Position numbers and translations under genes: made by a program | Notes under the pieces: model-generated | What the model was told of the DNA's origin: nothing | The model's input: the letters and a program-made list of their open reading frames with translations, nothing else | The model's database searches: none | Shown here: piece after piece, positions 48,771 through 57,873 of the stretch | Layout of the letters: each line of letters starts with the position of its first letter | Position numbering within the stretch: the stretch's first letter is position 1 | NCBI RefSeq assembly: GCF_023554105.1 | Contig: NZ_JAMJWE010000003.1 | Span: forward strand, 124,001 to 188,000 | Direction of reading: 5' to 3' | Source: Brucella sp. 21LCYQ03 | GTDB lineage: Bacteria > Pseudomonadota > Alphaproteobacteria > Rhizobiales > Rhizobiaceae | DNA length: 64,000 bases

Positions 48771-49418
48771 TCAGGCGAGTTGAGGCATGAATGCCTTTAG
48801 TCCGTCACTCATTTCATTCGTGACAAGCTCAAAGACCGGATCCTGATTTGCTTTCACCGCATATGTGTCGAATTTTGGGTAAGCATCCAGCAAATCGCTC
48901 TTGCCTGAAAGCTTCTTGAGTGGCTCCATCAGAAAACGAATTGGTACAAGCCAAGCGTCGGCGAGGGTTGGCGCATCCGAGAGCGCGAAATCATGATCCG
49001 TCAGACGTGACTCCACAACGCTCAAGCCCGTATGAAGCTTTGCAAATAGGCGATCAATGGACGCTGCATCTCTCTCAGGCTTGCTCAGCAGAATCATTAG
49101 CTTCATCGCCGGTCCGAGCACGTCGAGTTCAGCCACGCGGGCGAGAAGCCGGATCAATGCGCGCTCGCGCGGGGTTCCGGGCAGGATTGGCGTTTCTGGG
49201 AAGTGATCTTCCAGATATTCCGCAATGACCGCTGCTTCAAACAGCGTTTCGCCGGAACCAGTGATCAGCACAGGAACGCGCTTGAGCGGAGTCACATGGC
49301 TGAAATCCGCCGGAAACGGATAAGGAAGGCTGATCGGTTTGAACGGAAGCTCCTTGAGATAAAGAACACCACGTACAAAAGCGGAATAGGGGGAGAGTGG
49401 GCGTGAATATAATTGCAT
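48771..49418 (-). CDS. Glutathione S-transferase family protein
   Basis: 215 aa. The N-terminal thioredoxin-like domain reads MQLYSRPLSPYSAFVRGVLY, then FKPISLPYPFPADF and KRVPVLITGSGETLFEAAVIAEYLEDHFP, where VPVL and E-T-L-F-E-A (in place of the usual ES) mark the glutathione site. A helical C-terminal domain follows. The start at MQLYS has GGGGAA upstream. Substrate not predictable. It stands between the lipoprotein gene and purQ. Confidence 0.88.
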   Translation of the reverse strand: MQLYSRPLSPYSAFVRGVLYLKELPFKPISLPYPFPADFSHVTPLKRVPVLITGSGETLFEAAVIAEYLEDHFPETPILPGTPRERALIRLLARVAELDVLGPAMKLMILLSKPERDAASIDRLFAKLHTGLSVVESRLTDHDFALSDAPTLADAWLVPIRFLMEPLKKLSGKSDLLDAYPKFDTYAVKANQDPVFELVTNEMSDGLKAFMPQLA

Positions 49419-49541
49419 CGTTATAGTTCCCCGATTCGGTTGCCGCAGGAAGTATGCAATGCTCAAGCTGCCACGAATTTACAGGTTGCGCTAGTCGATT
49501 GCGTTTGCGGCATGATTTGAATCAGCCAATATCGATACAAT

Positions 49542-49576
49542 AAAAAAAGGCCTCCGTTTGAGACGAAGGCCTTTTT
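49542..49576 (-). terminator. purQ terminator
   Basis: Minus strand AAAAAGGCCTTCGTCTCAAACGGAGGCCTTTTTTT-type hairpin, 26 bases beyond the purQ stop; the plus strand could end the transcript of nothing, as no plus gene precedes it. Confidence 0.8.
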
Positions 49577-49601
49577 AAATCTCTAATGAAATAATGCTGT
49601 T

Positions 49602-50273
49602 TTAAGCAGCAATTCCCAATGCGCCTGCAAAAAGTGCACGGCCATCATTGCCGCCGTGTGCACCTTCAATCAGGTTTTCAGGATGTGGCATCATGCCAAG
49701 AACATTACCACGTGCATTGACGATACCGGCAATATCGTTGACCGAACCGTTCGGATTGGTGCCTTCCGCATAGCGGAATACAACCTGACCTTCACCTTCG
49801 ATGCGCTTCAATGTTTCTGCATCAGCAAAGTAATTGCCATCATGATGCGCAACCGGGCAACGGATGATCTGGCCCGGCTGATAGCTGCGGGTGAATGACG
49901 TGTTGGCGTTGCTGACTTCGAGCTTCACTTCACGGCAGACGAATTTGAGCGAGGTATTGCGCATCAGCGCACCCGGCAACATTCCTGCTTCGACGAGAAT
50001 CTGGAAGCCGTTGCAAACGCCGATAACCATCACGCCTTTGTCGGCCTTCTCACGAATAGCCTGCATGATTGGCATACGTGCTGCAATCGCACCGCAACGC
50101 AGATAGTCACCATAGGAGAAGCCGCCAGGGATCAGAATAAGATCAACATCATCAGGGATGGATGTATCTGTCTGCCAGACGGTGATTGGTGCCTGACCGG
50201 AAATCTTGGTGACGGCTGCAATCATGTCGCGGTCACGGTTAAGGCCGGGGAGAAGAACGACTGCTGCTTTCAT
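49602..50273 (-). CDS. purQ: FGAM synthase glutaminase subunit PurQ
   Basis: Class I glutamine amidotransferase giving ammonia to PurL. 223 aa; the nucleophile is Cys87 in [20 protein letters not shown], with the His and Glu of the triad expected in [11 protein letters not shown] near residue 200. [16 protein letters not shown] lies before. It follows purS at 88 bases and depends on it for the complex with PurL. Confidence 0.96.
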   Translation of the reverse strand: MKAAVVLLPGLNRDRDMIAAVTKISGQAPITVWQTDTSIPDDVDLILIPGGFSYGDYLRCGAIAARMPIMQAIREKADKGVMVIGVCNGFQILVEAGMLPGALMRNTSLKFVCREVKLEVSNANTSFTRSYQPGQIIRCPVAHHDGNYFADAETLKRIEGEGQVVFRYAEGTNPNGSVNDIAGIVNARGNVLGMMPHPENLIEGAHGGNDGRALFAGALGIAA

Positions 50274-50361
50274 GGCGTTTTATGTCTCTTTGAATCTGAG
50301 GGCTTCAGAGCGCATCGTGCGATCTGAAAGCGCGCAAAAAATACCTGCTGAGCGCAGTGCG

Positions 50362-50604
50362 TCAGGCGATGACGATTGCGTAGTCTTCAATAACCGTGTT
50401 GGCGAGCAGCTTCTCGCACATGGCTTTGATTTCGGCTTCAGCTTTAGCCTTGTCCGAGCCTTCGACTTCGAGATCGAAGACCTTACCCTGACGGACAGAA
50501 TTGACGCCTTCGAAATTCAGGCTGCCGAGCGCGCCGACAATAGCTTTGCCCTGCGGGTCGAGAACGCCGTTTTTAAGTGTAACGGTGACGCGTGCCTTAA
50601 TCAC
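50362..50604 (-). CDS. purS: FGAM synthase subunit PurS
   Basis: 80-aa protein that bridges PurL and PurQ. MIKARVTVTLKNGVLDPQGK and AIVGALGSLNFEGVNSVRQG are the family hallmark. It lies between purC and purQ on the same strand. Its presence explains the short PurL. Confidence 0.95.
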   Translation of the reverse strand: MIKARVTVTLKNGVLDPQGKAIVGALGSLNFEGVNSVRQGKVFDLEVEGSDKAKAEAEIKAMCEKLLANTVIEDYAIVIA

Positions 50605-50637
50605 TGAGTAGTTCCTGATTTACATAGCCAAATGAAA

Positions 50638-50666
50638 ACAGCCCGGTAACTTTCGTTCCGGGCTGT
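50638..50666 (-). terminator. Hairpin terminator between purC and purS
   Basis: Minus strand ACAGCCCGG-AACGAAAGTTA-CCGGGCTGTTTT. It may end or attenuate the purC transcript, so that purS-purQ would need readthrough or its own promoter. Confidence 0.7.
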
Positions 50667-50673
50667 GCGGATT

Positions 50674-51438
50674 TTACTTCACAAGCGTAGGGCCGGAAGG
50701 ACGGGGCGTTTCGTTCTCGTTCATGATGCCGAGACGACGTGCCACTTCCTGATAAGCCTCAACCAGTCCGCCCATATCGCGACGGAAGCGGTCCTTATCG
50801 AGCTTGTCATTGGTGTTGATATCCCAAAGACGCGCTGAGTCTGGCGAAATTTCGTCAGCGACGACGATACGCATCATGTCGCCTTCAAACAGACGTCCGC
50901 ATTCCATCTTGAAATCAACAAGCTGGATGCCGATGCCGAGGAACAGGCCTGTAAGGAAGTCGTTGACGCGAATGGCGAGAGCCATAATGTCGTCGATTTC
51001 CGCAGGGCTTGCCCAGCCAAAAGCAGTGATATGTTCTTCCGTGACCATTGGGTCGTTGAGAGCATCTGCCTTGTAATAGAACTCGATGATCGAACGTGGC
51101 AGGACAGTGCCTTCTTCGATGCCGAGGCGCGTGGACAGAGAACCTGCTGCAACGTTACGGACAACGACTTCAAGCGGAATGATTTCAACTTCTTTGATCA
51201 GCTGCTCACGCATGTTGAGGCGGCGGATAAAGTGAGTCGGAATACCAATACGGTTGAGCTGCGTGAAAATGTGCTCAGAAATGCGGTTGTTCAACACGCC
51301 TTTTCCGTCAACAACTTCATGCTTCTTCGCGTTGAACGCGGTTGCGTCATCTTTGAAGAACTGGACAAGGGTACCGGGTTCAGGGCCTTCATAAAGAATC
51401 TTGGCCTTGCCCTCGTAAATACGGCGGCGACGGTTCAT
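50674..51438 (-). CDS. purC: SAICAR synthetase
   Basis: Condenses CAIR with aspartate in purine synthesis. 254 aa: [20 protein letters not shown], then [23 protein letters not shown], the signature [12 protein letters not shown] and [10 protein letters not shown] (signature 2). It stands at the head of the purC-purS-purQ group; purB, which acts next, is at 54.8-56.1 kb. Confidence 0.96.
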   Translation of the reverse strand: MNRRRRIYEGKAKILYEGPEPGTLVQFFKDDATAFNAKKHEVVDGKGVLNNRISEHIFTQLNRIGIPTHFIRRLNMREQLIKEVEIIPLEVVVRNVAAGSLSTRLGIEEGTVLPRSIIEFYYKADALNDPMVTEEHITAFGWASPAEIDDIMALAIRVNDFLTGLFLGIGIQLVDFKMECGRLFEGDMMRIVVADEISPDSARLWDINTNDKLDKDRFRRDMGGLVEAYQEVARRLGIMNENETPRPSGPTLVK

Positions 51439-51682
51439 GGCTTTTCTCGGATTTCCAAAAATGTGATGATCGGCATTTGCCGCTATTCTCGCGGGCTACG
51501 TATAGCAATTGTGGGCTTTTAACAATCCTGCTTTGTACCCGTTCCCCCGTTTTAAGCGTTTCAGAGCCAGATAAATCAAGAAAGTCACTTTTGGCTCTTG
51601 TATAATCTTGCGCCCCTTGCCAGCTTTAGGCAAGAGAACGGTTGACGATCTCATATAAGTTAACAGCTTGGGAGTTCTATGA

Positions 51683-52006
51683 ATGGCCACTGGCATGGAC
51701 GATCGCCGCAACGCTTTTGAAAGCAAATTCGCACTCGATGCTGAACTGCGCTTTAAAGCCGAAGCCCGCCGCAACAAGATTCTTGGCCTTTGGGCAGCAG
51801 AGCTTCTCGGTAAGCACGATGCGGATGCAGACGCCTATGCGCGTGAAGTTGTTGCTGCTGACTTTGAAGAAGCTGGCGATGAAGACGTTTTCCGCAAGTT
51901 GCGTGCTGATTTTGACGCTGCCAGCGTGAGCGTCACGGACGAGACCATTCGCGAAAAGATGTTCGCTTTTCTTGAGGAAGCGATCCAGCAAGTTCAGAAA
52001 GACTAA
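51683..52006 (+). CDS. ATP synthase inhibitor subunit zeta (DUF1476)
   Basis: 107-aa all-helical protein. DDRRNAFESKFALDAELRFK near the N-terminus is the conserved inhibitory segment; RRNKILGLWAAELLG follows, and the C-terminal half FRKLRADFDAASVSVTDETI REKM completes the four-helix domain. In Paracoccus the zeta subunit blocks reverse ATP hydrolysis by F1Fo. In other alphaproteobacteria its inhibitory strength varies. The start at 51683 is chosen for its family match; a short MATG leader precedes MDDRR. Confidence 0.93.
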   Translation: MATGMDDRRNAFESKFALDAELRFKAEARRNKILGLWAAELLGKHDADADAYAREVVAADFEEAGDEDVFRKLRADFDAASVSVTDETIREKMFAFLEEAIQQVQKD

Positions 52007-52032
52007 CACGTCATAAAGGGCGGAAATGCTGA

Positions 52033-52082
52033 TAGCGCATCCCGAAAAGTGGGAACCGGTTTTCGGGATAAGATGCGCGTTA
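52033..52082. repeat. Palindromic intergenic repeat, copy 4
   Basis: TAGCGCATCCCGAAAAGTGG then GAACCGGTTTTCGGGATAAG ATGCGCG. GCGCATC/GATGCGC and CCCGAAAA/TTTTCGGG both pair perfectly. It is between the zeta gene and the HpaI aldolase. Confidence 0.9.
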
Positions 52083-52135
52083 AAATAAACAGACAGCGTT
52101 TCCGCCCTTCTTTTTTGTAATGCAGGGGAATAAGC

Positions 52136-52897
52136 ATGTCTTTGTCTTCGCGTCTTCGTGCCGGAGAAACCGTTCTGTCGGCTTGGTCGTCATTGCCGGA
52201 AGCACTTACAGTCGAAGTGTTGGCGCATAGCGCTTTTGACGCTGTAACGCTCGATATGCAGCATGGCGGGCATGATGAGCAAAGTGTGCTGCGTAGCCTT
52301 GGGCTCATCCTGAATGCGGCCAAACCGCCAGTCGTTCGCATTCCTGTTGGGCGTTTTGATATGGCAAGCCGGGCACTCGATTTTGGCGCACAGGCAGTCA
52401 TCGCCCCTATGATCAACTCGGTCGAAGATGCGCGTAAATTTGCAGCCTCAATGAAATATCCGCCGATTGGCGAGCGTTCATGGGGCGTGTTCCGCGCCAA
52501 TGCCGATTATGGCACGCCGGGTTCTAATGATTATCTTGTCACCGCAAATCAGGACACGCTTGCTTTCGCGATGATCGAAACACGCGATGCCTATGATGCA
52601 TTGGATGCGATTCTCGACGTGCGCGGCATTGATGGCGTTTTCGTTGGCCCTGCGGATTTCTCGATTGCATGGAGCAACGGTCGCGAAGCAAATCCGGACT
52701 CTGAAGCCATCATCGAGCCGATCTCTACGATTGCACGTAAGGCAGCTGCGGCAGGCAAATTTGCAGGCATCTATTCACCATCAGCTGAATTTGCGCGCCG
52801 TTATATCCCGCTCGGCTTTCAGTTTTTAACGCTCACAAGTGATGGCGGCTATATGCGCCTTGGTGCTCAAACACTCGTTGACGCAATTCGCGCTTAA
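52136..52897 (+). CDS. HpcH/HpaI-type class II aldolase
   Basis: 253-aa TIM-barrel of the 2-keto-3-deoxy sugar-acid and HHED aldolase group, which uses a divalent metal to split pyruvate from a 4-hydroxy-2-oxoacid. LDMQHGGHDEQSVLRSLGLI carries the catalytic His; FAMIETRDAYDALDAILDV has the metal Glu and GVFVGPADFSIAW the Asp. The upstream region has ribosome site GGGGAATAAGC. The physiological substrate is unknown. Confidence 0.9.
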   Translation: MSLSSRLRAGETVLSAWSSLPEALTVEVLAHSAFDAVTLDMQHGGHDEQSVLRSLGLILNAAKPPVVRIPVGRFDMASRALDFGAQAVIAPMINSVEDARKFAASMKYPPIGERSWGVFRANADYGTPGSNDYLVTANQDTLAFAMIETRDAYDALDAILDVRGIDGVFVGPADFSIAWSNGREANPDSEAIIEPISTIARKAAAAGKFAGIYSPSAEFARRYIPLGFQFLTLTSDGGYMRLGAQTLVDAIRA

Positions 52898-52904
52898 AAA
52901 ATAA

Positions 52905-52929
52905 AGCGGCAGATATTTTATCTGCCGCT
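52905..52929. terminator. Hairpin between the aldolase and hydrolase genes
   Basis: AGCGGCAGATA-TTT-TATCTGCCGCT, an 11-pair stem. On the minus strand it is followed by TTTATTTTTT, so it probably ends the minus-strand hydrolase transcript; the plus strand lacks a T-run. Confidence 0.7.
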
Positions 52930-52980
52930 CCGCAAGCTGGTCTGAATCTATTTAATCAGAAATTTATCTAACACTCTGAT

Positions 52981-53547
52981 TTAATGCGATTTTGGCGGCT
53001 GAAGATTGGTCATAAACTCAGCAAATACCATTGAGCCTTCTGGCCATGGTCCATGACCTGATTCTGAGTTGATATGCCCCGCATCACCAGCATCAATCAG
53101 CAATGCCCCCCAATCCTTCACCACTTCTTCTGCAGCTTCAAAGCTTGAGAACGGATCATTGCGGCTCACAATGGCAATAGTTGGAAACGGCAGACGCTCA
53201 CGCGGGTAAGGCCCGAATGTCATCAGGTGCTTGGGTCTAATTTTGTCATTTGAGACGTCAGGAGGGGCAACAAAGAATGCACCCGCAACCTTATGCTGAA
53301 TTTGCGGAATGGCATGAAGAGCCGTTGCAACGCCAAGCGAATGAGCAACAAGCACGATTGGCTTTGTCGCTTCATTGGCGGCTTTAACCAGCTCCGCTAC
53401 CCAATCCTCTTTGACGGGCTTCGACCATTCGGCTTGCTCAACGCGTCGCGCCGTCGAGAGCTTGCTCTCCCAGCGAGTCTGCCAGTGATCAGGGCCGGAA
53501 TTAGTGTAGCCGGGAATGATGAGAATATCGGAATCTTTAACTTTCAT
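52981..53547 (-). CDS. RBBP9/YdeN-type alpha/beta hydrolase
   Basis: 188-aa serine hydrolase. It starts LIIPGYTNSGPDHWQTRWES, the conserved oxyanion region; the nucleophile is Ser70 in VLVAHSLGVATAL; the Asp and His are in VSRNDPFSSFEAA and DAGDAGHINSESGHGPWPEG. The order and motifs match the RBBP9 group. Substrate unknown. Confidence 0.9.
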   Translation of the reverse strand: MKVKDSDILIIPGYTNSGPDHWQTRWESKLSTARRVEQAEWSKPVKEDWVAELVKAANEATKPIVLVAHSLGVATALHAIPQIQHKVAGAFFVAPPDVSNDKIRPKHLMTFGPYPRERLPFPTIAIVSRNDPFSSFEAAEEVVKDWGALLIDAGDAGHINSESGHGPWPEGSMVFAEFMTNLQPPKSH

Positions 53548-53718
53548 GATCCCTATTTAGAGCCGTTTCACCGCATCTTCAAGCTGGGCTATAGCGCTGG
53601 TGTGTGAACGCAGATGATGCAAATGATGAACAGCTTGTTCGCAGATCGCTATCTTGTGAAACGCTCTCTAAATTGTGATCTTTAGCGGGAAGATAACACC
53701 AGAGAGGATTTTGCGGCT

Positions 53719-54675
53719 ATGGCCATCAGCAGAAGAACGATACTTGGAACTGCGGGTGCTGCCGTTATGGGCAATATTCTTTCCGCACGTGCGGAAACGC
53801 AGTCGAAGGAGAATGAAATGACTGAAACTGAAAACAAAATAGCCAATCAGAAAGTGGCTTCAAATGCTCCTTTACCATTTGCAATGACGACGCCTGTTCG
53901 GGTGGCGCGCATTGGTTTGAAGGCGCGCGATGCTGAAACTCTGGCCGAATATTATCGAGATGTCGTTGGCTTGCGCGAAATGACGCGCCGTGGCGCTTCG
54001 ATTGTGCTTGGCGCTGGTGATCGGGAGTTGATGGAAATCGAGCAGTTTTCCGCCGCTAAAGCAGATGATCCACGCAGCGCTGGTCTCTATCACACGGCTT
54101 TCTTGCTGCCGACTCGTGGCGATCTGGCACGCTGGTCTCGTCGTGCTATCGATAAGCAGCTGCCCGTTGCTGGTGCTTCTGACCATAATGTCAGCGAAGC
54201 GATCTATTTGACCGACCCTGAAGGCAATGGCATCGAAATCTATTCCGACCGCCCGCATAAGTCATGGCAGTGGAATGGTGATCGCGTGGTCATGGGCACA
54301 GAAGCGCTTGATGTCGGCGATCTGCTCGAAACCGGAAAGCGTGAAGGTGGTGAATGGACCGGGGCGCCGCAGAATACGGTAGTTGGCCATGTTCACTTGC
54401 GTGTTGGCAATGCAAAAGATGCGGAAGCCTTCTGGAACACGGAGCTGGGCTTTAATACCGTGCAGACCTATGGCGATAAGGCCGTATTCTTATCGACCGG
54501 CGGTTATCACCACCATATCGGTGCAAACGCATGGCAGAGTTCAGGCGCTGGCTTGCGTGACAAGGACCGGACTGGCCTCGCATGGGTTGAAATGGAAGAC
54601 ACGCGTGGCGGTAACAACCATGTCTTTGAAGACCCATGGGGCAATGTGATCAACACGATCAAAAAGAGCGCTTAA
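53719..54675 (+). CDS. VOC (glyoxalase/dioxygenase) protein, two domains, possible Tat signal
   Basis: 318 aa. The N-terminus SRRTILGTAGAAVMGNILSA resembles a twin-arginine signal peptide. Two VOC domains follow: about 55-175 (RVARIGLKARDAETLAEYYR...HTAFLLPTRG...GIEIYSDRP) and 220-315 (VVGHVHLRVGNAKDAEAFWN...HHHIGANAW...WGNVINTI). This layout is that of CatE-like catechol 2,3-dioxygenases. An internal ATG at 53818 (MTETENKIAN) has a strong GGAG seven bases upstream, better than that at 53719, so a cytosolic form may start there. Confidence 0.85.
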   Translation: MAISRRTILGTAGAAVMGNILSARAETQSKENEMTETENKIANQKVASNAPLPFAMTTPVRVARIGLKARDAETLAEYYRDVVGLREMTRRGASIVLGAGDRELMEIEQFSAAKADDPRSAGLYHTAFLLPTRGDLARWSRRAIDKQLPVAGASDHNVSEAIYLTDPEGNGIEIYSDRPHKSWQWNGDRVVMGTEALDVGDLLETGKREGGEWTGAPQNTVVGHVHLRVGNAKDAEAFWNTELGFNTVQTYGDKAVFLSTGGYHHHIGANAWQSSGAGLRDKDRTGLAWVEMEDTRGGNNHVFEDPWGNVINTIKKSA

Positions 54676-54686
54676 ACCTAAATACT

Positions 54687-54723
54687 AAAAAGCCCCATGT
54701 TTACAGAAACATGGGGCTTTTTT
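54687..54723. terminator. Bidirectional terminator between the VOC gene and purB
   Basis: AAAAAGCCCCATGTTT-ACAG-AAACATGGGGCTTTTTT, 13-pair stem with A- and T-runs on the two sides. Confidence 0.9.
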
Positions 54724-54770
54724 CGGATTCAATTTATCAATGAGATTTGCAGGCCGCCAGAGCCTAAACC

Positions 54771-56078
54771 TTAACCGAAAACACGTTTGAAAATCGTATC
54801 GACATGCTTCGTGTGGTAGCCGAGGTCGAACTTTTCGCGGATCTGCTCTTCTGAAAGCGCTTCACGCACTTCCTGATCAGCAAGCAGCTCTTCAAGGAAG
54901 TCTGCACCCTGTTCCCAAACGCGCATCGCATTGCGCTGCACGAGGCGGTAGGAATCTTCACGCGAAACGCCAGCCTGCGTGAGAGCAAGCAGAACGCGCT
55001 GCGAATGCACCAGACCACGGAACTTGTTCATATTCTTGAGCATGTTTTCCGGGTAGATCACCAGCTTTTCGACAACACCAGCCAGACGGTTCAGCGCGAA
55101 GTCGAGTGTGATGGTGGTGTCTGGACCAATTGCACGCTCAACACTTGAATGCGAAATATCGCGTTCATGCCAGAGAGCGACGTTTTCCATAGCAGGCACA
55201 ACCGACATACGAACCAGACGGGCAAGGCCGGTCAGGTTTTCTGTCAGAACAGGGTTGCGCTTGTGCGGCATTGCCGACGAGCCCTTCTGGCCGGGCGAGA
55301 AGAATTCTTCTGCTTCCAGAACTTCGGTGCGCTGCATGTGGCGGATTTCGATGGCAACATTTTCAATCGACGAAGCGATAACGCCGAGCGTTGCAAAGAA
55401 CATGGCATGGCGGTCGCGTGGGATAACCTGCGTGGAAACTGGCTCTGCTTCCAGACCAAGCTTTTCGCAGACATATTCTTCAACGCGTGGGTCGATATTG
55501 GCGAATGTGCCAACAGCGCCCGATACAGCGCCGGTCGCAATTTCCGCACGTGCTGCGACGAGACGCGAACGGTTGCGCAGCATTTCGGCGTAGAAACGCG
55601 CGAAGGTCAGACCCATTGTGGTCGGTTCAGCATGAATGCCATGGCTGCGGCCAATACGAACGGTGTCTTTGTGTTCAAATGCGCGGGTCTTGAGCGCTGC
55701 AAGAACGCGGTCCAAACCGGCAAGCAGCAGGTCGGCGGCGCGAACGAGCTGCACATTGAGCGTGGTATCAAGCACGTCTGATGATGTCATGCCCTGATGC
55801 ACGAAACGGCTGTCAGGACCGATAAATTCGGCCAGATGTGTCAGGAACGCGATGACGTCATGCTTGGTGACGGCTTCGATTTCATCGATGCGCGCGACGT
55901 CGAATTTCGCAGCGTCGCCCTTTTCCCAAATGGTCTTTGCAGCTTCCTTGGGGATTACGCCGAGTTCGGCAAGCGCCTCACATGCATAGGCCTCAATCTC
56001 AAACCAGATGCGGAATTTGGTTTCGGGAGACCAGATGGCGACCATTTCAGGTCGGGAATAGCGCGGGATCATGGGCAT
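54771..56078 (-). CDS. purB: Adenylosuccinate lyase
   Basis: Acts twice in purine synthesis, releasing fumarate from SAICAR and from adenylosuccinate. 435 aa; the superfamily signature is GQKGSSAMPHKRNPVLTENL, the catalytic His region GMTSSDVLDTTLNVQL, and HGIHAEPTTMGLTF lies between. Conserved start MIPRYSRPEMVAIWSPETKF. purC, which supplies its substrate, is 3.3 kb away on the same strand. Confidence 0.96.
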   Translation of the reverse strand: MPMIPRYSRPEMVAIWSPETKFRIWFEIEAYACEALAELGVIPKEAAKTIWEKGDAAKFDVARIDEIEAVTKHDVIAFLTHLAEFIGPDSRFVHQGMTSSDVLDTTLNVQLVRAADLLLAGLDRVLAALKTRAFEHKDTVRIGRSHGIHAEPTTMGLTFARFYAEMLRNRSRLVAARAEIATGAVSGAVGTFANIDPRVEEYVCEKLGLEAEPVSTQVIPRDRHAMFFATLGVIASSIENVAIEIRHMQRTEVLEAEEFFSPGQKGSSAMPHKRNPVLTENLTGLARLVRMSVVPAMENVALWHERDISHSSVERAIGPDTTITLDFALNRLAGVVEKLVIYPENMLKNMNKFRGLVHSQRVLLALTQAGVSREDSYRLVQRNAMRVWEQGADFLEELLADQEVREALSEEQIREKFDLGYHTKHVDTIFKRVFG

Positions 56079-56189
56079 ATCCTGTTTTGGCGGCCCGTCT
56101 GCCGGGCTGCAGGTCTTGGGTAAAGGGAATGTGCGCTATTTAGCAGAGCATAACACTCTGCTCAACGCACATAACCCCGGAAAAATCTA

Positions 56190-56861
56190 TTATCGCGCTG
56201 CTTCTGCGGCTTCGCGAATGGCTTTGATGTTGGTGGCATAGCTCGCAACCGAGTTGCCTTTGTAAACAGCAGAACCCGCAACGAGAATATTGGCACCGGC
56301 GGCGACAACGAGACCTGCGGTTTCTGGCGTAATGCCACCATCCACTTCGATATCAATCGGGCGGTCGCCAACCATGTCACGAACGCGTTTTATCTTATCG
56401 AGCATTGGCGCGATGAATTTCTGGCCACCAAAGCCCGGATTAACAGTCATAACAAGCACGAGATCAACATCGTCGATCACGTTGGTCAGCGCTTCTACAG
56501 GTGTCGCTGGATTGAGCGCAAGACCGGATTTTTTGCCGAGTGCGCGAATGTTCTGGAGTGAACGGTGCGTATGCGCACCTGCTTCTGCATGAACAGTGAT
56601 CAGGTCACAGCCAGCATCGGCAAAGGCCTCCAGATAAAGATCGCAAGGCGCGATCATCAGATGCGTGTCGAAGAAAGCCTGAGTGCGTGGACGAATGGCT
56701 TTGACGACCTGTGGGCCGAACGTGATGTTTGGCACGAAATGACCGTCCATAACGTCGATATGAATCCAGTCAGCACCGGCTTCAAGCACGGCATCGACTT
56801 CTTCACCCAGACGCGCAAAGTCTGCGGACAGAATGGATGGGGCGATTGCGATAGGACGCAT
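56190..56861 (-). CDS. rpe: Ribulose-phosphate 3-epimerase
   Basis: TIM-barrel enzyme of the pentose phosphate and xylulose routes. 223 aa: [20 protein letters not shown], then [20 protein letters not shown] with the catalytic Asp and metal His, [14 protein letters not shown] and [20 protein letters not shown] with the second Asp. It is read after lpxXL on the same strand with an 81-base gap, so it may share that transcript. Confidence 0.96.
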   Translation of the reverse strand: MRPIAIAPSILSADFARLGEEVDAVLEAGADWIHIDVMDGHFVPNITFGPQVVKAIRPRTQAFFDTHLMIAPCDLYLEAFADAGCDLITVHAEAGAHTHRSLQNIRALGKKSGLALNPATPVEALTNVIDDVDLVLVMTVNPGFGGQKFIAPMLDKIKRVRDMVGDRPIDIEVDGGITPETAGLVVAAGANILVAGSAVYKGNSVASYATNIKAIREAAEAAR

Positions 56862-56942
56862 GGTTGTCTCCCTGGCAGGATGTTTTCACATCATAAAATA
56901 AAAATGCGTCCGGCCAGTTTTGACCGAACGCAGATATTGAGT

Positions 56943-57869
56943 TTAGCCCCAGCGCTTGTGGAACCACATCCACTGGCCCGGATATTCGCGCACCCATTCC
57001 TCAACGGTGTCGTTCAGAAGCTGCGCGGTTGCGGCAATGTCGATTTCGCCTTTTTCATCGCGTGGCAGCTCCATGCGCTCTTTCAGCTCAAGCCGATAAC
57101 GCCCACCGGGCAGACGAATGCAGCGTGCCGGATAAACATCGCAATCATACTGACGCGCAAGCTTGGCGAGCAGCGGATTGGTCTTAACCGGACGATCGAA
57201 GAAGGTTGAAGGCACGCCGCGCTGGAATTTCTGATCCACCAGCATGCCGACATTGCCACCATTATCCAGAACACGTGCCAGCGACCATGCAGCACCGGCC
57301 TTCGAAGGCACCAAATGCCCCATATTGGTCTTGCGCGCTTTGAGGACGGTCTTCGCGATATAAGGATTGTTCGGCGGACGGAAGAGGGCCGTTACATCAA
57401 GACCGAAGGTACCGGCACAAATCGGCAGAAGCTCGAAATTGCCCGTATGCGCGGTGAAGAAGATATGTGGCTTCGTTTCGTCACGCAGGCGCTCGAAAAT
57501 CGGAATGCCGTCAACTTCGATCAGGCCCGGTTCCGTTGCATGGGGATCAAAATCGAAAATCGCATCGAGGAAGATATATTCCGCGAAAAGACGCGCCATC
57601 GAATCCCACATCTCGACGGCGATTGTTCCAATTTCAGCGTCACTCTTCTCTGGATAGGCATGACGCAGATTGCTGGTTGCAACCTTATGCCGTGGTGTAA
57701 GTGGCCCGACTTTACGCGCAAACCATGCCGAAAAGCGGATCGCACTTTTAGCAGGCAGCAGACGCAGCAGTGCCAGCGTCACAAATACGGCCTGCGCCCA
57801 CAGCCAGTAATTAAACTGCTTGAGCTTGCGTGACCATTTAAAGAGAAGAAGCTTGAACTTGAACATCAA
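56943..57869 (-). CDS. lpxXL: Lipid A very-long-chain acyltransferase LpxXL
   Basis: LpxL/HtrB-family acyltransferase that, in rhizobia, transfers the 27-hydroxyoctacosanoyl chain from AcpXL to the lipid A precursor. 308 aa with an N-terminal membrane anchor and the catalytic HX4E pair His141/Glu146 in FFTAHTGNFELLPI. GMLVDQKFQRGVPSTFFDRP also fits. It is the downstream member of the acpXL cluster and starts 4 bases after the fabX stop. Confidence 0.92.
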   Translation of the reverse strand: MMFKFKLLLFKWSRKLKQFNYWLWAQAVFVTLALLRLLPAKSAIRFSAWFARKVGPLTPRHKVATSNLRHAYPEKSDAEIGTIAVEMWDSMARLFAEYIFLDAIFDFDPHATEPGLIEVDGIPIFERLRDETKPHIFFTAHTGNFELLPICAGTFGLDVTALFRPPNNPYIAKTVLKARKTNMGHLVPSKAGAAWSLARVLDNGGNVGMLVDQKFQRGVPSTFFDRPVKTNPLLAKLARQYDCDVYPARCIRLPGGRYRLELKERMELPRDEKGEIDIAATAQLLNDTVEEWVREYPGQWMWFHKRWG

Positions 57870-57873
57870 AGGC

